A DNA stretch of 64,000 nucleotides from Corallium rubrum (taxonomy: Eukaryota; Cnidaria; Anthozoa; Scleralcyonacea; Coralliidae): contig OZ035999.1 in the NCBI GenBank assembly GCA_964035015.1, forward strand, positions 882,501-946,500. The letters run 5' to 3'. The number at the start of each line of letters is the position of its first letter. Position 1 is the first letter of the stretch. The translations under genes were made by a program, and so were the position numbers. Positions 50,862 to 60,109 of this stretch are shown here, piece by piece. Under the pieces are notes generated by a model. That model was given only the letters and a program-made list of their open reading frames with translations, did not search any database and was not told where the DNA came from.

Positions 50862-52286
50862 CTACAGGACGTTTTTACTGAACAGATATCCGGCCACAGC
50901 TGTTACAACTAAGATAATCCCCAGCTCATTATCCGTCGTGTTTGTGCCAGGTGTATGGATGGCTACATTACCAGTGTTCGTACCAGGTGCATGGAAGATT
51001 GCATTTTCCTTGTGAGGTGGCTTTTCCGGTTCCTCATCTAATGTTTCCAGATGTGGTGCATATTCCTGGTGTAGCTTCTTTGGTTGCCTATGTACACCCT
51101 GGTAGTTTACTTTAGAGTTAATACCAAATTTCATAACATCAGACGCGTGCCTGAGCAAGTTGTTATATCCAATAATTTTTTTCTTCAGTATTGTGAGTGA
51201 CCCTGGCACTAACCATATGTCAGGACTTATAGCCAAGTTCTGGGTTACGTTAGTATCTGATATTGATCTGTTCATATTCAGAATCCAAGTACTAACAGAG
51301 TAGTTAACGACGGCGTCATTTACGAGGACTCTGAATTCCTGTTGTGACTCCAGACTTCCGGCACCCTTCTTAACGATACTTACCCTTGTTTTAGCTTGCG
51401 AGCCTAGCACTGCATAGACATAAGCCTCTATAGACTCGTTTAGATATTGTAGCCCTATCCTGGTGAAACCATCTGTCTTAAGTGGTATGAACCTTCTATA
51501 GTGTGTTTTATAATCAGGGTTAAGACGCCACATCCACTCCTTAAATGCACGGTCATGATGCTGACCAGAGTGTGGATTAATCAAGAACTTTTTCTCTCTA
51601 GGTATATTATCCATATTGTCGATTACATCCTTCCCAGCACCGAACTCCCTCATTAGGTCGCTCTTCTTTTCTTTTATGAGGCGCCTTAGTATACGTTGGG
51701 TAGTGAAGTACACATGGAAGCGCGTAATAGATGTAACCACTGGATAAACATCATCGGAGAATTTCAGGTGCTCGACCCCAACACCACAGCAGTACGTACT
51801 TAGGTAAACAGCAAAGATCAATTGGTAGTAAGGTTCACCATTATTCCACCACACTGCTATATCAGTCCTGTTTCCTGGGTTCAGAACTGGTAACTTAGAC
51901 ATGAAGAAGTTATGGTCGTTAACATAGGCCCTGAAATTGTTAAGGTCGTAGTCTATAACGTTCTCAGACAGGTATGTGAACTTTGAGAAGTCGTGTTTTC
52001 CCTCAATGTCCTTTTCCCAATGTCTTTTTCCCTGGACCTTCTGCACGGTACCACCACCTAGCCATATTTTTGGGAACTTTGGCGGTGGCTTATCTATTGT
52101 GAGGTACTTGGTGTAGCTTTCGTTACTCTTGAATTCCCGATCTTCGGTGTAGATGTATGTAGCGTCAGCGCCGACGGGTCCGAAGAACACGCCAGGTTCT
52201 GTCTTACCAAAAACTGATTCAGTTATAAACTTGCTTTTGTCAGCATATGGGTACTTAGCGAAGAATCTACTTAGGGTCTTGTTCAT
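50862..52286 (-). CDS. C-terminally anchored element protein of unknown function, 474 aa
   Basis: First gene of the element on this side. The protein is mostly soluble in character, with aromatic-rich stretches (TYIYTEDREF, HDRAFKEWMWRLNPD) and a Thr/Pro/Asn-rich linker repeating APGTNTG / TPGTNTT before a single C-terminal hydrophobic segment (LGIILVVTAVAGYLF). I believe similar proteins occur in other cnidarian elements of this kind, but I know no function. Position and anchor suggest a virion or membrane protein. Its start overlaps the 3' end of the upstream gene by 20 bp, and is preceded by GGTATATG, similar to other starts in the element. The frame is intact. Confidence 0.7.
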   Translation of the reverse strand: MNKTLSRFFAKYPYADKSKFITESVFGKTEPGVFFGPVGADATYIYTEDREFKSNESYTKYLTIDKPPPKFPKIWLGGGTVQKVQGKRHWEKDIEGKHDFSKFTYLSENVIDYDLNNFRAYVNDHNFFMSKLPVLNPGNRTDIAVWWNNGEPYYQLIFAVYLSTYCCGVGVEHLKFSDDVYPVVTSITRFHVYFTTQRILRRLIKEKKSDLMREFGAGKDVIDNMDNIPREKKFLINPHSGQHHDRAFKEWMWRLNPDYKTHYRRFIPLKTDGFTRIGLQYLNESIEAYVYAVLGSQAKTRVSIVKKGAGSLESQQEFRVLVNDAVVNYSVSTWILNMNRSISDTNVTQNLAISPDIWLVPGSLTILKKKIIGYNNLLRHASDVMKFGINSKVNYQGVHRQPKKLHQEYAPHLETLDEEPEKPPHKENAIFHAPGTNTGNVAIHTPGTNTTDNELGIILVVTAVAGYLFSKNVL

Positions 52287-53652
52287 ATACCATAGGTTGT
52301 ATACTATTCTCCACCAGTTTGGTCTTATGCTGGTATATATGCTTACCAGTTATGGCAACGCCTCCGAGTAACCCTATAAGGGGTATGTATGGGCTAACTA
52401 CTGATATAATACTCTCAACATCTTTTCTAAGTATACCATTATTTTTAAGTTCATCTGTTAGCGCAACAGGATCTTCAATTGCGTCAAGACCACCAAGCAT
52501 TGTTGAGAATTGACTTATTAGTAAATCTGTAAGGAACCCATCTGCGTCCTTTTTCCTCTTAGCTTCATAGGCCTTGTAAATTTTGTCTAATGTCTTCTCA
52601 CTACATTTTCTTATATGCCCAGACTTCTGAGTGATGTACCCATCATCAGATGCAGTTATAAGTTCCTCACGCCTGGTGTCTATGCTAGGTTCCTCATAGG
52701 CTCGATTTCCAGCCTTATCTCGACTCGCGGACTTTACCCGACCGTACGAACGGCTGGACGCGTGAGCGGCTTGTTATGTCTGTGACGTAATGCATAATTT
52801 TCACACGGCAAAGATATTTTTTGTCATTCATCCAACCAACACTATAAACAGAGTCAGTGAACGATAAATCGAAGATGTTTGAAATGGCAGAAATGCAGCA
52901 AAGACACGACTTATAATTTAGTGAGCTTCGTGAACTGAAGCAAGGTGCAATCTTTTCTTATGGAAATCTTTAATCAAGAATTAGGCCCACCATTTCACGA
53001 AGACACAAACGGTATATTAATGTAAATAAACAATCTAACATTCACCAGGTTCAATTCGCTTTTTAGCATCTTCAATTCGTCGTTCTATAAATCGTCGCCG
53101 AACTCTGCCGTGATTCAAACTGACTTGAGAAACCGCATCAGATCATCTTCCATGAAAGAAATCAAAGGCCAAATCACAGTAGTGATTGATTTCGACTTAG
53201 GTTTTACGCTATCAACAAACTGTTGACGCTGACTGAAATATCAGTCATCTTCCTGACCTAGTAATAATCACGTTGCAAATCGTTTAAAGAAATAATCTTC
53301 AAAAGTTTCGAAAATTCGGTCGTACGCCTCACTTATTAGCTTTCCATTGACCGCCACTTTGGGCTGTCACGATAATTTATACAAATGTTCAATAATATAT
53401 GCCTGCTGAAAATGTGCAGGCGCGTTTGTGATTGGTGGAAATTGACAATGACCAGCTCACGAGCCCAGCCGTGATTTCGGGGGCGGGTCGCAGCCCGAAA
53501 TAAGGCTGGAAACCGAGCCTAGGTTCCTCAGTGCTCACAGTTTTAGCAATACTCTCTTCCACAACCTGCAGCTCACAAACTAGTTTTTCGATATCCTCAT
53601 CTTCAATAACAACTGGCTCAGACTTACTGCGCTTACCTTCCCTCTTTGGCAT
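52267..53652 (-). pseudogene. Element gene split by a DNA transposon (about 183 codons if uninterrupted)
   Basis: The 5' part runs from ATG at 53650-53652 to the target site at 53522, and the 3' part from 52687 to the stop at 52267-52269. The two parts are in the same frame, and together with one copy of the 9-bp target site make 552 nt. The 5' part is basic then acidic (MPKREGKRSKSEP, EDEDIEKLV); the 3' part is charged and ends with a hydrophobic segment (YIPLIGLLGGVAIT). Reading from the 5' part into the insert meets a stop at about 53389, so only an 87-residue product is predicted. Its function is unknown; the C-terminal membrane segment suggests a virion or membrane role. Confidence 0.82.
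52697..53521. mobile_element. 825-bp non-autonomous DNA transposon (MULE-like?) with 9-bp TSD
   Basis: Ends TAGGCTCGATTTCCAGCCTT and the complement of AAGGCTGGAAACCGAGCCTA; similarity continues inward for about 75 bp (for example CGTGAGCGGCTTGTTATGTC versus CGTGAGCTGGTCATTGTC). GGTTCCTCA is repeated at 52688-52696 and 53522-53530. A 9-bp duplication fits Mutator-like elements, but no transposase is present to prove it. Confidence 0.85.
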
Positions 53653-53667
53653 ACATTAGGTTATGTT

Positions 53668-54264
53668 TCATTTAACTTCATAGGTTGGTGGTTGCGTACT
53701 GAGTCTGATGTCAAGGTATTTTCCTGTAGCAAGCTGCGCAATAATAGACTTCTCCATTTCACTGTCTGCTATATGTCCGAAGAACTCATCCCTCAACACC
53801 TTCATACTTCTCCTGTTATGTGTGCTGAAAAATAACAGTCTAGTGGTATTGTCCCTTATACCAGTCGCGACACTATTCAGCTTCTGAGTGAGAATGAACA
53901 ATGTGATATTATGATGCCTACCACTATATGATAAAAAAGCCAGCATGCCGTCGTTAAGATGTTGATCACCTGTGTTACTCATGTCGTCAACTATTACCGC
54001 AGTCTTAGATCCAGAGTAAATTTTCACTATGGCCTCAATAATAGGATCTAGTTTATCTGGGCTTATGCTAAGTCCGATGACATCGGGGTCACTATTAAGG
54101 TATCTCCAGTCTAGGTATGTCATATTTATCCACAGTGTGGGACAGAGTATTATGATGAAGTCAAAATACTTCCCATACTCCACAGAAAGTATTTCGTTAA
54201 GCAATGTGTAAGTTTTCCCACATCCAGATGGCCCAACTATCAGAATAGTCTCCGGCTGATCCAT
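53668..54264 (-). CDS. A32/FtsK-type genome-packaging ATPase
   Basis: 198 residues. Walker A is GPSGCGKT at about residues 11-18, Walker B is AVIVDD at about 88-93, and a LTQKLNS sensor-like stretch follows. These and the short length match the packaging ATPase of Polintons, adintoviruses and other double-jelly-roll capsid viruses, which drives DNA into the capsid. It lies between the capsid candidate and the split gene, as usual for this module. The start is preceded by TTAGTGTATG. The frame is intact. Confidence 0.9.
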   Translation of the reverse strand: MDQPETILIVGPSGCGKTYTLLNEILSVEYGKYFDFIIILCPTLWINMTYLDWRYLNSDPDVIGLSISPDKLDPIIEAIVKIYSGSKTAVIVDDMSNTGDQHLNDGMLAFLSYSGRHHNITLFILTQKLNSVATGIRDNTTRLLFFSTHNRRSMKVLRDEFFGHIADSEMEKSIIAQLATGKYLDIRLSTQPPTYEVK

Positions 54265-54308
54265 ACACTAATACTGAATAGACTGAAGCTGTCCATTAGC
54301 CAGGTTGA

Positions 54309-55502
54309 TTAACCCATCAGACAGAACGTACAGGTAGCAGGTACAGGCAGTGGCCCAGCACTTTTATCAACCTCGATAAGTATTCCGTTTTGTGTGTCAG
54401 TCAGCTTTACACCCTGGCCCTGTACCCTCTTTAGCGCCGTTGTTGAAAAGTCACAGACCAGGGCAAACTTGTCATGGAAAAATTGTGCCTCGCTAACATT
54501 CCTATCAAACCTGTCATCACTTGGGAAGAACACCCGACTGGCCTCACTGAAGAAATCATACTTCTTCATCGACTGCGTGTACAGGAAGTTTGGCTGGCCC
54601 TGGAAACTTATCTTAACACTTTCAATAGCTGGGTAGTAGAAAGACTCACTTCCATCAGTAGTTCTCTTAAAGATCATTACAATATTTCTAAGGGACTTCC
54701 TTGGTAAGTTCACATTCTCATGAATCTTTGTGCTTGCAGCAGTAACTGGGAAGGTCTTAACTAGGGTGGCGTGACTGTAGTAGGAAGATTTCCCCCTGCT
54801 GTAAATCCCCTCAACCTCGCCTGCTAACATTTCATTCTCAACTGTCTCATACCTCAGCTTAAGGTTATCAAGTCTGAAGCTTTCTGGCACAGCCTTACCA
54901 CTACCTCCGGGGAGTAATACGTTAGCTGGTGTGTTGATCTTTAGTATGGTCTCATGTGTGTTCTGCAATGCTTGGGGATAGATGGCTCCATTTTCACTAA
55001 GCCAGTCATCATCAATAGGCACTGTGAACCTGTCACCATAGATACCATTTACAAGAACGTCACCAGCAACACTGTTATCACCACTAGCATCCTGACTCCT
55101 TAGCTTAGCAAGGTTCACACTCCCACCAAGACCCTGGTCAATTTTTCCAACCCGCTTTGACTTAGACCAAAGGTCCTCATAGCACCTGAGAACATGGGCC
55201 TCATTAAGGTCCCTATATATTTCACCATTAAGCTTATGGGTTACTTGCTTAAACAGTGTGGACTTAAGGTTGTTCTGATGGTATGACTCCTTGTTGCCAT
55301 TTTTCAGGGTGAATGTAAGCATCCTACTGCCGGGAATTAGTACATGATTAACCAGTAATGTCGATAGCTTTACATACAGGTCCTGACCAGAGGATATATG
55401 TGTTGGGTTGAATGTCACATCGACTACTCTCCTGGTGCCTTTCTTACTACTATCTGATCTCTTTAGTTTATAGCTTGGGGCGATTCTATCTTCCTGCAAC
55501 AT
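54309..55502 (-). CDS. Major capsid protein candidate (hexon-like), 397 aa
   Basis: Beta-rich protein without membrane segments, next to the packaging ATPase. It opens LQEDRIAPSYKLKRSD and has an aromatic/charged pattern plus NLPRKSLRNIVMIFKR in its second half, which I recall from capsid-type proteins of cnidarian Polinton-like elements. The length fits a short double-jelly-roll major capsid protein. No catalytic motif is visible. The start is preceded by TTAGTCTATG. The position in the operon-like block (membrane protein, capsid, ATPase) supports the call; a structure prediction would settle it. Confidence 0.65.
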   Translation of the reverse strand: MLQEDRIAPSYKLKRSDSSKKGTRRVVDVTFNPTHISSGQDLYVKLSTLLVNHVLIPGSRMLTFTLKNGNKESYHQNNLKSTLFKQVTHKLNGEIYRDLNEAHVLRCYEDLWSKSKRVGKIDQGLGGSVNLAKLRSQDASGDNSVAGDVLVNGIYGDRFTVPIDDDWLSENGAIYPQALQNTHETILKINTPANVLLPGGSGKAVPESFRLDNLKLRYETVENEMLAGEVEGIYSRGKSSYYSHATLVKTFPVTAASTKIHENVNLPRKSLRNIVMIFKRTTDGSESFYYPAIESVKISFQGQPNFLYTQSMKKYDFFSEASRVFFPSDDRFDRNVSEAQFFHDKFALVCDFSTTALKRVQGQGVKLTDTQNGILIEVDKSAGPLPVPATCTFCLMG

Positions 55503-55517
55503 AGACTAAGTTATATC

Positions 55518-57143
55518 TTATTTACTTTTACCATACCTGTCATAAACCATCCACACAATCGCTATAACCAACACCCACAGGTTGCTAGCCAACCAAGCCA
55601 ACCCCATAGCACCATACTTTAGCAGGGCAACTATTAAGTTACCGACAGCCGTGATAATAGGACCCAATACCGGTCCAAGTTTCTTTGCCAGCTTCCTAAA
55701 GGCATTATAGACCGACCGTCCAAATGATCCAACAGCGTTAGAGCCTCTTTTAATATTGTGGCGCAATCCTATTATAAGGGTCGTCATGAGACCGGCCAAG
55801 CCAACAGCAAGCGATGATGCAGTAAGCCAGTTCTCCTTCATCCACTTCTTAAATCGCTCTAACCTGGAAAGATCTCTCACACTCTCATTATTATCAACCT
55901 CTTCCTCAAACACCGTCCTAGCCTCAATGTGTTCAGGGGGATCACCTTTTTCAGTGATACGTATCAGATCACTCTTCAGATCAGCAATCTTCTGAAAATT
56001 CTTATACATCCGCTCCTTTAGCGGGTCAGACTCTCTGAGGGCCTTCAATCTGTACTCATTAGCCATCTGCTCGAGAGCCCCTATCTTGGTGTCAGGTCTC
56101 CCCCTAGGATCCAGAACCCCTGCTAACTCACGTGTTTCCTGCTCTGTAAGCTCTATGACACTCCCATGTAACCTATTACTGATCTCCGAAATGGAGGACC
56201 CAACTACTTCCGAGACCACACTCTCAGGTATATCTGGCAGATCAACTGGATCATTACCAGTTCCGTCAAAAATGGTGGTGCTATTAATGATACTCATAAG
56301 TCTACCTACCCTTTCACCTGGCTTTAGGTTCTGATAGTCCTTATTAATTCTGTTAAGGTCCCTATCAGAATTCCTATCAATAAGTACCCTCATCTCACGT
56401 GCCTGATCAGTAGCCACCACTAGGGGGTATTCCTGATACTCATCAACCACATCCATAGCAGCTTCCAGGCTTGATCCTGTGTCACTTGATAACGACTCCG
56501 CTAAGTCTCTTGTGATCCTAAGGGTATCAGCGACTAAAGAACTGAACTCAGCCTCAGCCTCCAGGCCAACATTAAGACTCCTGACGATGGGTTTACCGTA
56601 AGTGTCATACTTGGTTGTGTTAATTTCCCTAACGTCTACGCCATTGTAACTTATGGTAGTGGTGAGACCACCATGTTTGACAGACCCTCCTCTTGAGAAA
56701 GTGACTCCCTGAATTATTCTGTTACCGGGCCTGTTATTTAGTAGGGGCCTCACATTATCACCATCAGTTATAGCTATGAATGACTTAATAAGTCTGACCG
56801 TGTTTATACGCTTGTAATTTGCAACTTCTTTTCTGAAGGCACCACTTCTAGTAACTAATGTATTAACATATTTACTAATATTATCAGCGGTACCAACTTC
56901 CCTGATGGTAGCAAAGTCTTCTTTACTGTTAGTGTCTGTGTCAATCCATGCGGCCCTAGGATTAGGGATATCATTAATAAGACTCTCAACATACTCAAGC
57001 CTAGCACGCTCATCATCAGAGGGGTCGTCTATATCTGATAGGAGGCCATGATTTTCCATCAGCTGATTATAATCCATCTCACCATATTCGGGATACATTT
57101 CTTCCGCCTCATGATCATAAAATATATCACCACGTGTTGTCAT
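55518..57143 (-). CDS. Large element protein with a membrane-active C-terminus, 541 aa
   Basis: The first about 410 residues are acidic and helical in character without known motifs. The last about 130 hold several hydrophobic/amphipathic segments (ASSLAVGLAGLMTTLIIGL; LGPVLGPIITAVGNLIVALL; LAWLASNLWVLVIAIVW) with a basic amphipathic helix (RSVYNAFRKLAKKLG) between. This suggests a membrane-inserting virion protein. It sits between integrase and capsid, with 3 bp between its start and the integrase stop. The start is preceded by TTAGTTTATG. Function not known. Confidence 0.7.
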   Translation of the reverse strand: MTTRGDIFYDHEAEEMYPEYGEMDYNQLMENHGLLSDIDDPSDDERARLEYVESLINDIPNPRAAWIDTDTNSKEDFATIREVGTADNISKYVNTLVTRSGAFRKEVANYKRINTVRLIKSFIAITDGDNVRPLLNNRPGNRIIQGVTFSRGGSVKHGGLTTTISYNGVDVREINTTKYDTYGKPIVRSLNVGLEAEAEFSSLVADTLRITRDLAESLSSDTGSSLEAAMDVVDEYQEYPLVVATDQAREMRVLIDRNSDRDLNRINKDYQNLKPGERVGRLMSIINSTTIFDGTGNDPVDLPDIPESVVSEVVGSSISEISNRLHGSVIELTEQETRELAGVLDPRGRPDTKIGALEQMANEYRLKALRESDPLKERMYKNFQKIADLKSDLIRITEKGDPPEHIEARTVFEEEVDNNESVRDLSRLERFKKWMKENWLTASSLAVGLAGLMTTLIIGLRHNIKRGSNAVGSFGRSVYNAFRKLAKKLGPVLGPIITAVGNLIVALLKYGAMGLAWLASNLWVLVIAIVWMVYDRYGKSK

Positions 57144-57146
57144 AAA

Positions 57147-58236
57147 CTAACCAATATTATGGATATCGCTCTCGGGTACCCAGCTGTTATGCTTGCTATC
57201 ATACCCAAGCCACTTCACCAGCGCCATCTTCTTTTTCCTCTTCAGTATTCTCTCTACTTTATAAACATGATCCTTCTTATTAACAGCACTTAACTCCTCC
57301 TCATAAAACTTCCCAATTATTGGCTCACCCTCCAAGTCCGCTACTTCATAAACATTTGGATCACCCCGGATTACCTTTGTAACCTTGAATAGTTCCTCTG
57401 TGAAGTTAGCCTCATAGCCCTTAGTAAATATGCTTTTGTACTTACTTATCCTGACAGTATCGCCAACTTTAAACTTAGCCAGAGGGTATTCTCCAAATGC
57501 GTGGCCAAATAAGGTGTTCCACACTTCAGCCTCATTACTTTTATTCACATTAGCCGGTTTCATCAGTATAGTTCTATGCTTACTGTTATTGTAATTGCTA
57601 ACAAGCGAGTCTAGAACATCAGTCCACTTATATGTTCCCTTACTGCAGAAGTACTTCCACATAGCCGTCTTTAAGAGTTCTATTAAACCGTTCCACAACA
57701 GCAGCCTTCTTATCTGATAGAGTGCTAAAGTACTTAGCACCAGCTCCCTCCAGTAAGGACCTTACCCCAACATTGTAAAATTCCTTGCCATCGTCAAACT
57801 GCACCAGTTCTGGATCCGCTCCAAAACGCTTCTTAAATTTCTTAAGCAACAACGTTACCGCCTTGGTCATACTTCCAGTGTCTTTCCTATACACAGGGAT
57901 GGCAAAGGCATATCTGCTTAAAATTTCAACAGCCGTCAGTATCCAACGGTATCCCCCATTCTTATTCCCATACTTACCCATATCAACAAGATCCATCTGT
58001 AGCTGCTCACCAAGGTAGTAAACCCTAGTCTGTCTGAACTTATGCTTACTAACTATTTTCCTGTACCGTGTAAAAGTGTCCTGTGATTTCAACCATTCAG
58101 TGACCTTACTCCTACTCACACCCGGTAGGCCATCAGCTAATGATTTCTGGTAAAGTCTCTCAGCTGACTGGTAACCAGTAGCTGGGTTATAGTATATATC
58201 TCTCAGCCCCTGTTCCAATTCTATGTCATTGTCCAT
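57147..58236 (-). pseudogene. Retrovirus-type integrase with C-terminal chromodomain, frameshifted
   Basis: The N-terminal part (58236 down to about 57670) has a helical HTH-like start and the DDE core: first Asp in LQMDLVDMGKY, second in VQFDDGKEF, Glu in AAVVERFNRTLK. The C-terminal part (from about 57669 to 57147) is in another frame and has the remaining core helices (SLVSNYNNSKHRTI), an SH3-like KVGDTVRISKYK and a chromodomain (VYKVERILKRKKK..VKWLGY). One extra base near 57669, shortly after the catalytic Glu, shifts the frame; it may be decay or a sequencing error. This enzyme joins element ends to host DNA; the chromodomain may guide it to chromatin. This is the standard integrase of Polintons and adintoviruses. 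Confidence 0.88.
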
Positions 58237-58241
58237 ATACT

Positions 58242-58940
58242 CTACGAGATGTACAGCTCCAGCAATATGCTCCCAAAACCATTCAGCGGGTTTCCATTCT
58301 GATCTGTCACATGGAATTCCAACTCATTTATAACACCTTTACCAATTTCCAGCTCTGTCTCAATGTCAACAAATGACTGTGTCGAACCGAACAGCGGCTG
58401 CTCACTAGTGACTGGAAGACTTACTAGGGTATTACTCTTCTTTCCGTTGTATAAATTCATTGGTGTAGATATCACATTACACATCACAACCAAGTACTTC
58501 AACCCATTATTCACATTTATCAGCCCACTCTTTGTGCTACTACCTGGTAAGAATATACGGGTGCTGAATCCTAGTAAAGAGGCTAAGTTGTTGTGCAGTA
58601 CTAGCGTCGTGCTACTGTCGGTCACCATCGTACACTTAGCTTCTGGTTTACTAAGTGTTAATGTAACCCCGCTGTTCCCCTCAAGTATCTTCTTAAAATC
58701 CTGGAATGTATAATAACCATCTCCAAGGAATTTGTTCACCCTCTTATTGTGAACATAGTAGTTACCCTTACTGCTGGTAACATTAAAGTACTCCCACATT
58801 ATGTAGGCCTTCTTCAGCAGAATATGAGGATTTTTCCCTGTCATTATAGGCTCCTCCAATCTAATCACCTTATACGATCCTTCTATCAGCACGGTCAGTT
58901 TCCTCATAGTATAGATCATATTATGGTAACATTTACCCAT
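58242..58940 (-). CDS. Penton-like minor capsid candidate, 232 aa
   Basis: The protein has a beta-rich pattern: after an N-terminal ILLKKAYIMWEYFNV it continues with LHNNLASLLGFSTRIF and ends with NELEFHVTDQNGNPLNGFGS..LLELYIS. The LGF motif in the middle and the final 'DQNG-x-L-x-G' strand pair are typical of a family of small capsid-associated proteins in Polinton-like elements (from memory), consistent with a single jelly roll. It is the first gene of the left block, starting 48 bp from the divergent right block. Other Met codons at residues 8 and 12 could also be the start. Confidence 0.55.
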   Translation of the reverse strand: MGKCYHNMIYTMRKLTVLIEGSYKVIRLEEPIMTGKNPHILLKKAYIMWEYFNVTSSKGNYYVHNKRVNKFLGDGYYTFQDFKKILEGNSGVTLTLSKPEAKCTMVTDSSTTLVLHNNLASLLGFSTRIFLPGSSTKSGLINVNNGLKYLVVMCNVISTPMNLYNGKKSNTLVSLPVTSEQPLFGSTQSFVDIETELEIGKGVINELEFHVTDQNGNPLNGFGSILLELYIS

Positions 58941-58988
58941 AGCTGCCGTGGGTGGTTACGCAGTAAGCAGGCTTATATACTCTAATAT
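58941..58988. promoter_or_regulatory. Divergent start region between the two gene blocks
   Basis: Only 48 bp separate the two opposite start codons. It contains GCTTATATACTCTAATATAT on the rightward side, a TATA-like stretch. Both promoters must overlap or lie inside the opposite gene. Confidence 0.5.
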
Positions 58989-59579
58989 ATGAGTCTGAAT
59001 TTAGGTTACTCAGTGTCACCAGGAAGTAATGAAGTCACTGACGACATTGACATGAAAAATTTCAGGATAACCCAAAGCATACCGGCCACTGATGACAACC
59101 ACCTGATAAATAAAAAGTATGCCACAGAAAAGTTCGCCAAGAAGGAGAATTACAGACTTAACGCCACAATGGTCTGGTACTACCCAACAGCTGGTGGAAC
59201 GCCGAATTCGTTAGGCGGTAACACCTACCCGATGGTCCCAGTAAGTAAGGACACTATGATAAGAATATTGTGCCACTCGTTCGACACAGATGGCGTGGTG
59301 CCTGACAACGTAGTGCAGGTCACGTACCGGCTGTACTATGTTACCTACAGAGCAACACAAGGTTCTGAGCTATTGGGTACACTAACTCTGGGGAATGCAG
59401 ACAGGCATTATAGCGGTCATTGGTCTATACCTGTGAATCATGACTTCTATGTGAGAGATACTATCTCAGCACAGCAGGCTACTAATAAACCATCTGTCGG
59501 TTACATCTACCCAACAATAACTGGACTGACTAGTGGTAATGAGAGCTGCCTAACTGTAGCATTCTATGAGCCTGTTTAA
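58989..59579 (+). CDS. Fibre-like protein, 196 aa
   Basis: The N-terminus reads DIDMKNFRITQSIPATDDN and then HLINKKYATEKF, the pattern of phage and virus fibre shafts (DMxNxxITN...KKYVD), followed by a beta-rich, aromatic C-terminal domain of about 140 residues with RLYYVTYRA, which could be a receptor-binding head. No membrane segment. It is the first gene of the right block and overlaps the next by 14 bp. I infer a virion surface spike; receptor unknown. Confidence 0.6.
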   Translation: MSLNLGYSVSPGSNEVTDDIDMKNFRITQSIPATDDNHLINKKYATEKFAKKENYRLNATMVWYYPTAGGTPNSLGGNTYPMVPVSKDTMIRILCHSFDTDGVVPDNVVQVTYRLYYVTYRATQGSELLGTLTLGNADRHYSGHWSIPVNHDFYVRDTISAQQATNKPSVGYIYPTITGLTSGNESCLTVAFYEPV

Positions 59580-60105
59580 TCCCACCCATGTTATGGCACT
59601 TAACAGGGAGAAGAGTATAATAAGATTCAACCATATATCTGATAAGCTTAGCCCGGGAGAGGTTGAGAAGTTAAAATCACTTTACGAGCATTACCACATG
59701 ATGGCTACCTGCTACCAGTGGCAATTTCAGAGACTCTCTAGGATCAATCTTACCATGAACATGTCTGCTATATTCCTGACTGTTGCTGGCGGGGCGTTTA
59801 GCGCATTAGGTGGATTCGCTACATTATCTATAAGTGCTGTCGGACTTCTTATGCACGGGTATATCAAGAATAAGAGAATAGCGGAGAAAGTAAGTCAGTG
59901 TGAGGTTGCATACAAGAGCTGCACAAAGTCCCTGAATACAATCAAAGGATATCTGAGAGGTATTGAGTTTGACAGATCCACAATGTTTAGCAACCTGACT
60001 ATGGTAGACAATATAATAAATGACAGCACTATGCCACTGGAGAAGAAAATAAAGGATAGGTATAGTAGGGTCTACAGAGGTCATGCGTATATGAAATCAT
60101 CATAG
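59566..60105 (+). CDS. SLATT-like two-helix membrane protein, 179 aa
   Basis: Residues about 65-105 form two close hydrophobic helices (MSAIFLTVAGGAFSALGG; LSISAVGLLMHGYI), preceded by a helical YHMMATCYQWQFQRL stretch and followed by a long helical soluble part. This matches the layout of SLATT-domain proteins, which occur in defence and mobile-element settings. The translational overlap with the fibre-like gene suggests coupled expression. Function in the element is unknown. Confidence 0.6.
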   Translation: MSLFNPTHVMALNREKSIIRFNHISDKLSPGEVEKLKSLYEHYHMMATCYQWQFQRLSRINLTMNMSAIFLTVAGGAFSALGGFATLSISAVGLLMHGYIKNKRIAEKVSQCEVAYKSCTKSLNTIKGYLRGIEFDRSTMFSNLTMVDNIINDSTMPLEKKIKDRYSRVYRGHAYMKSS

Positions 60106-60109
60106 TATT

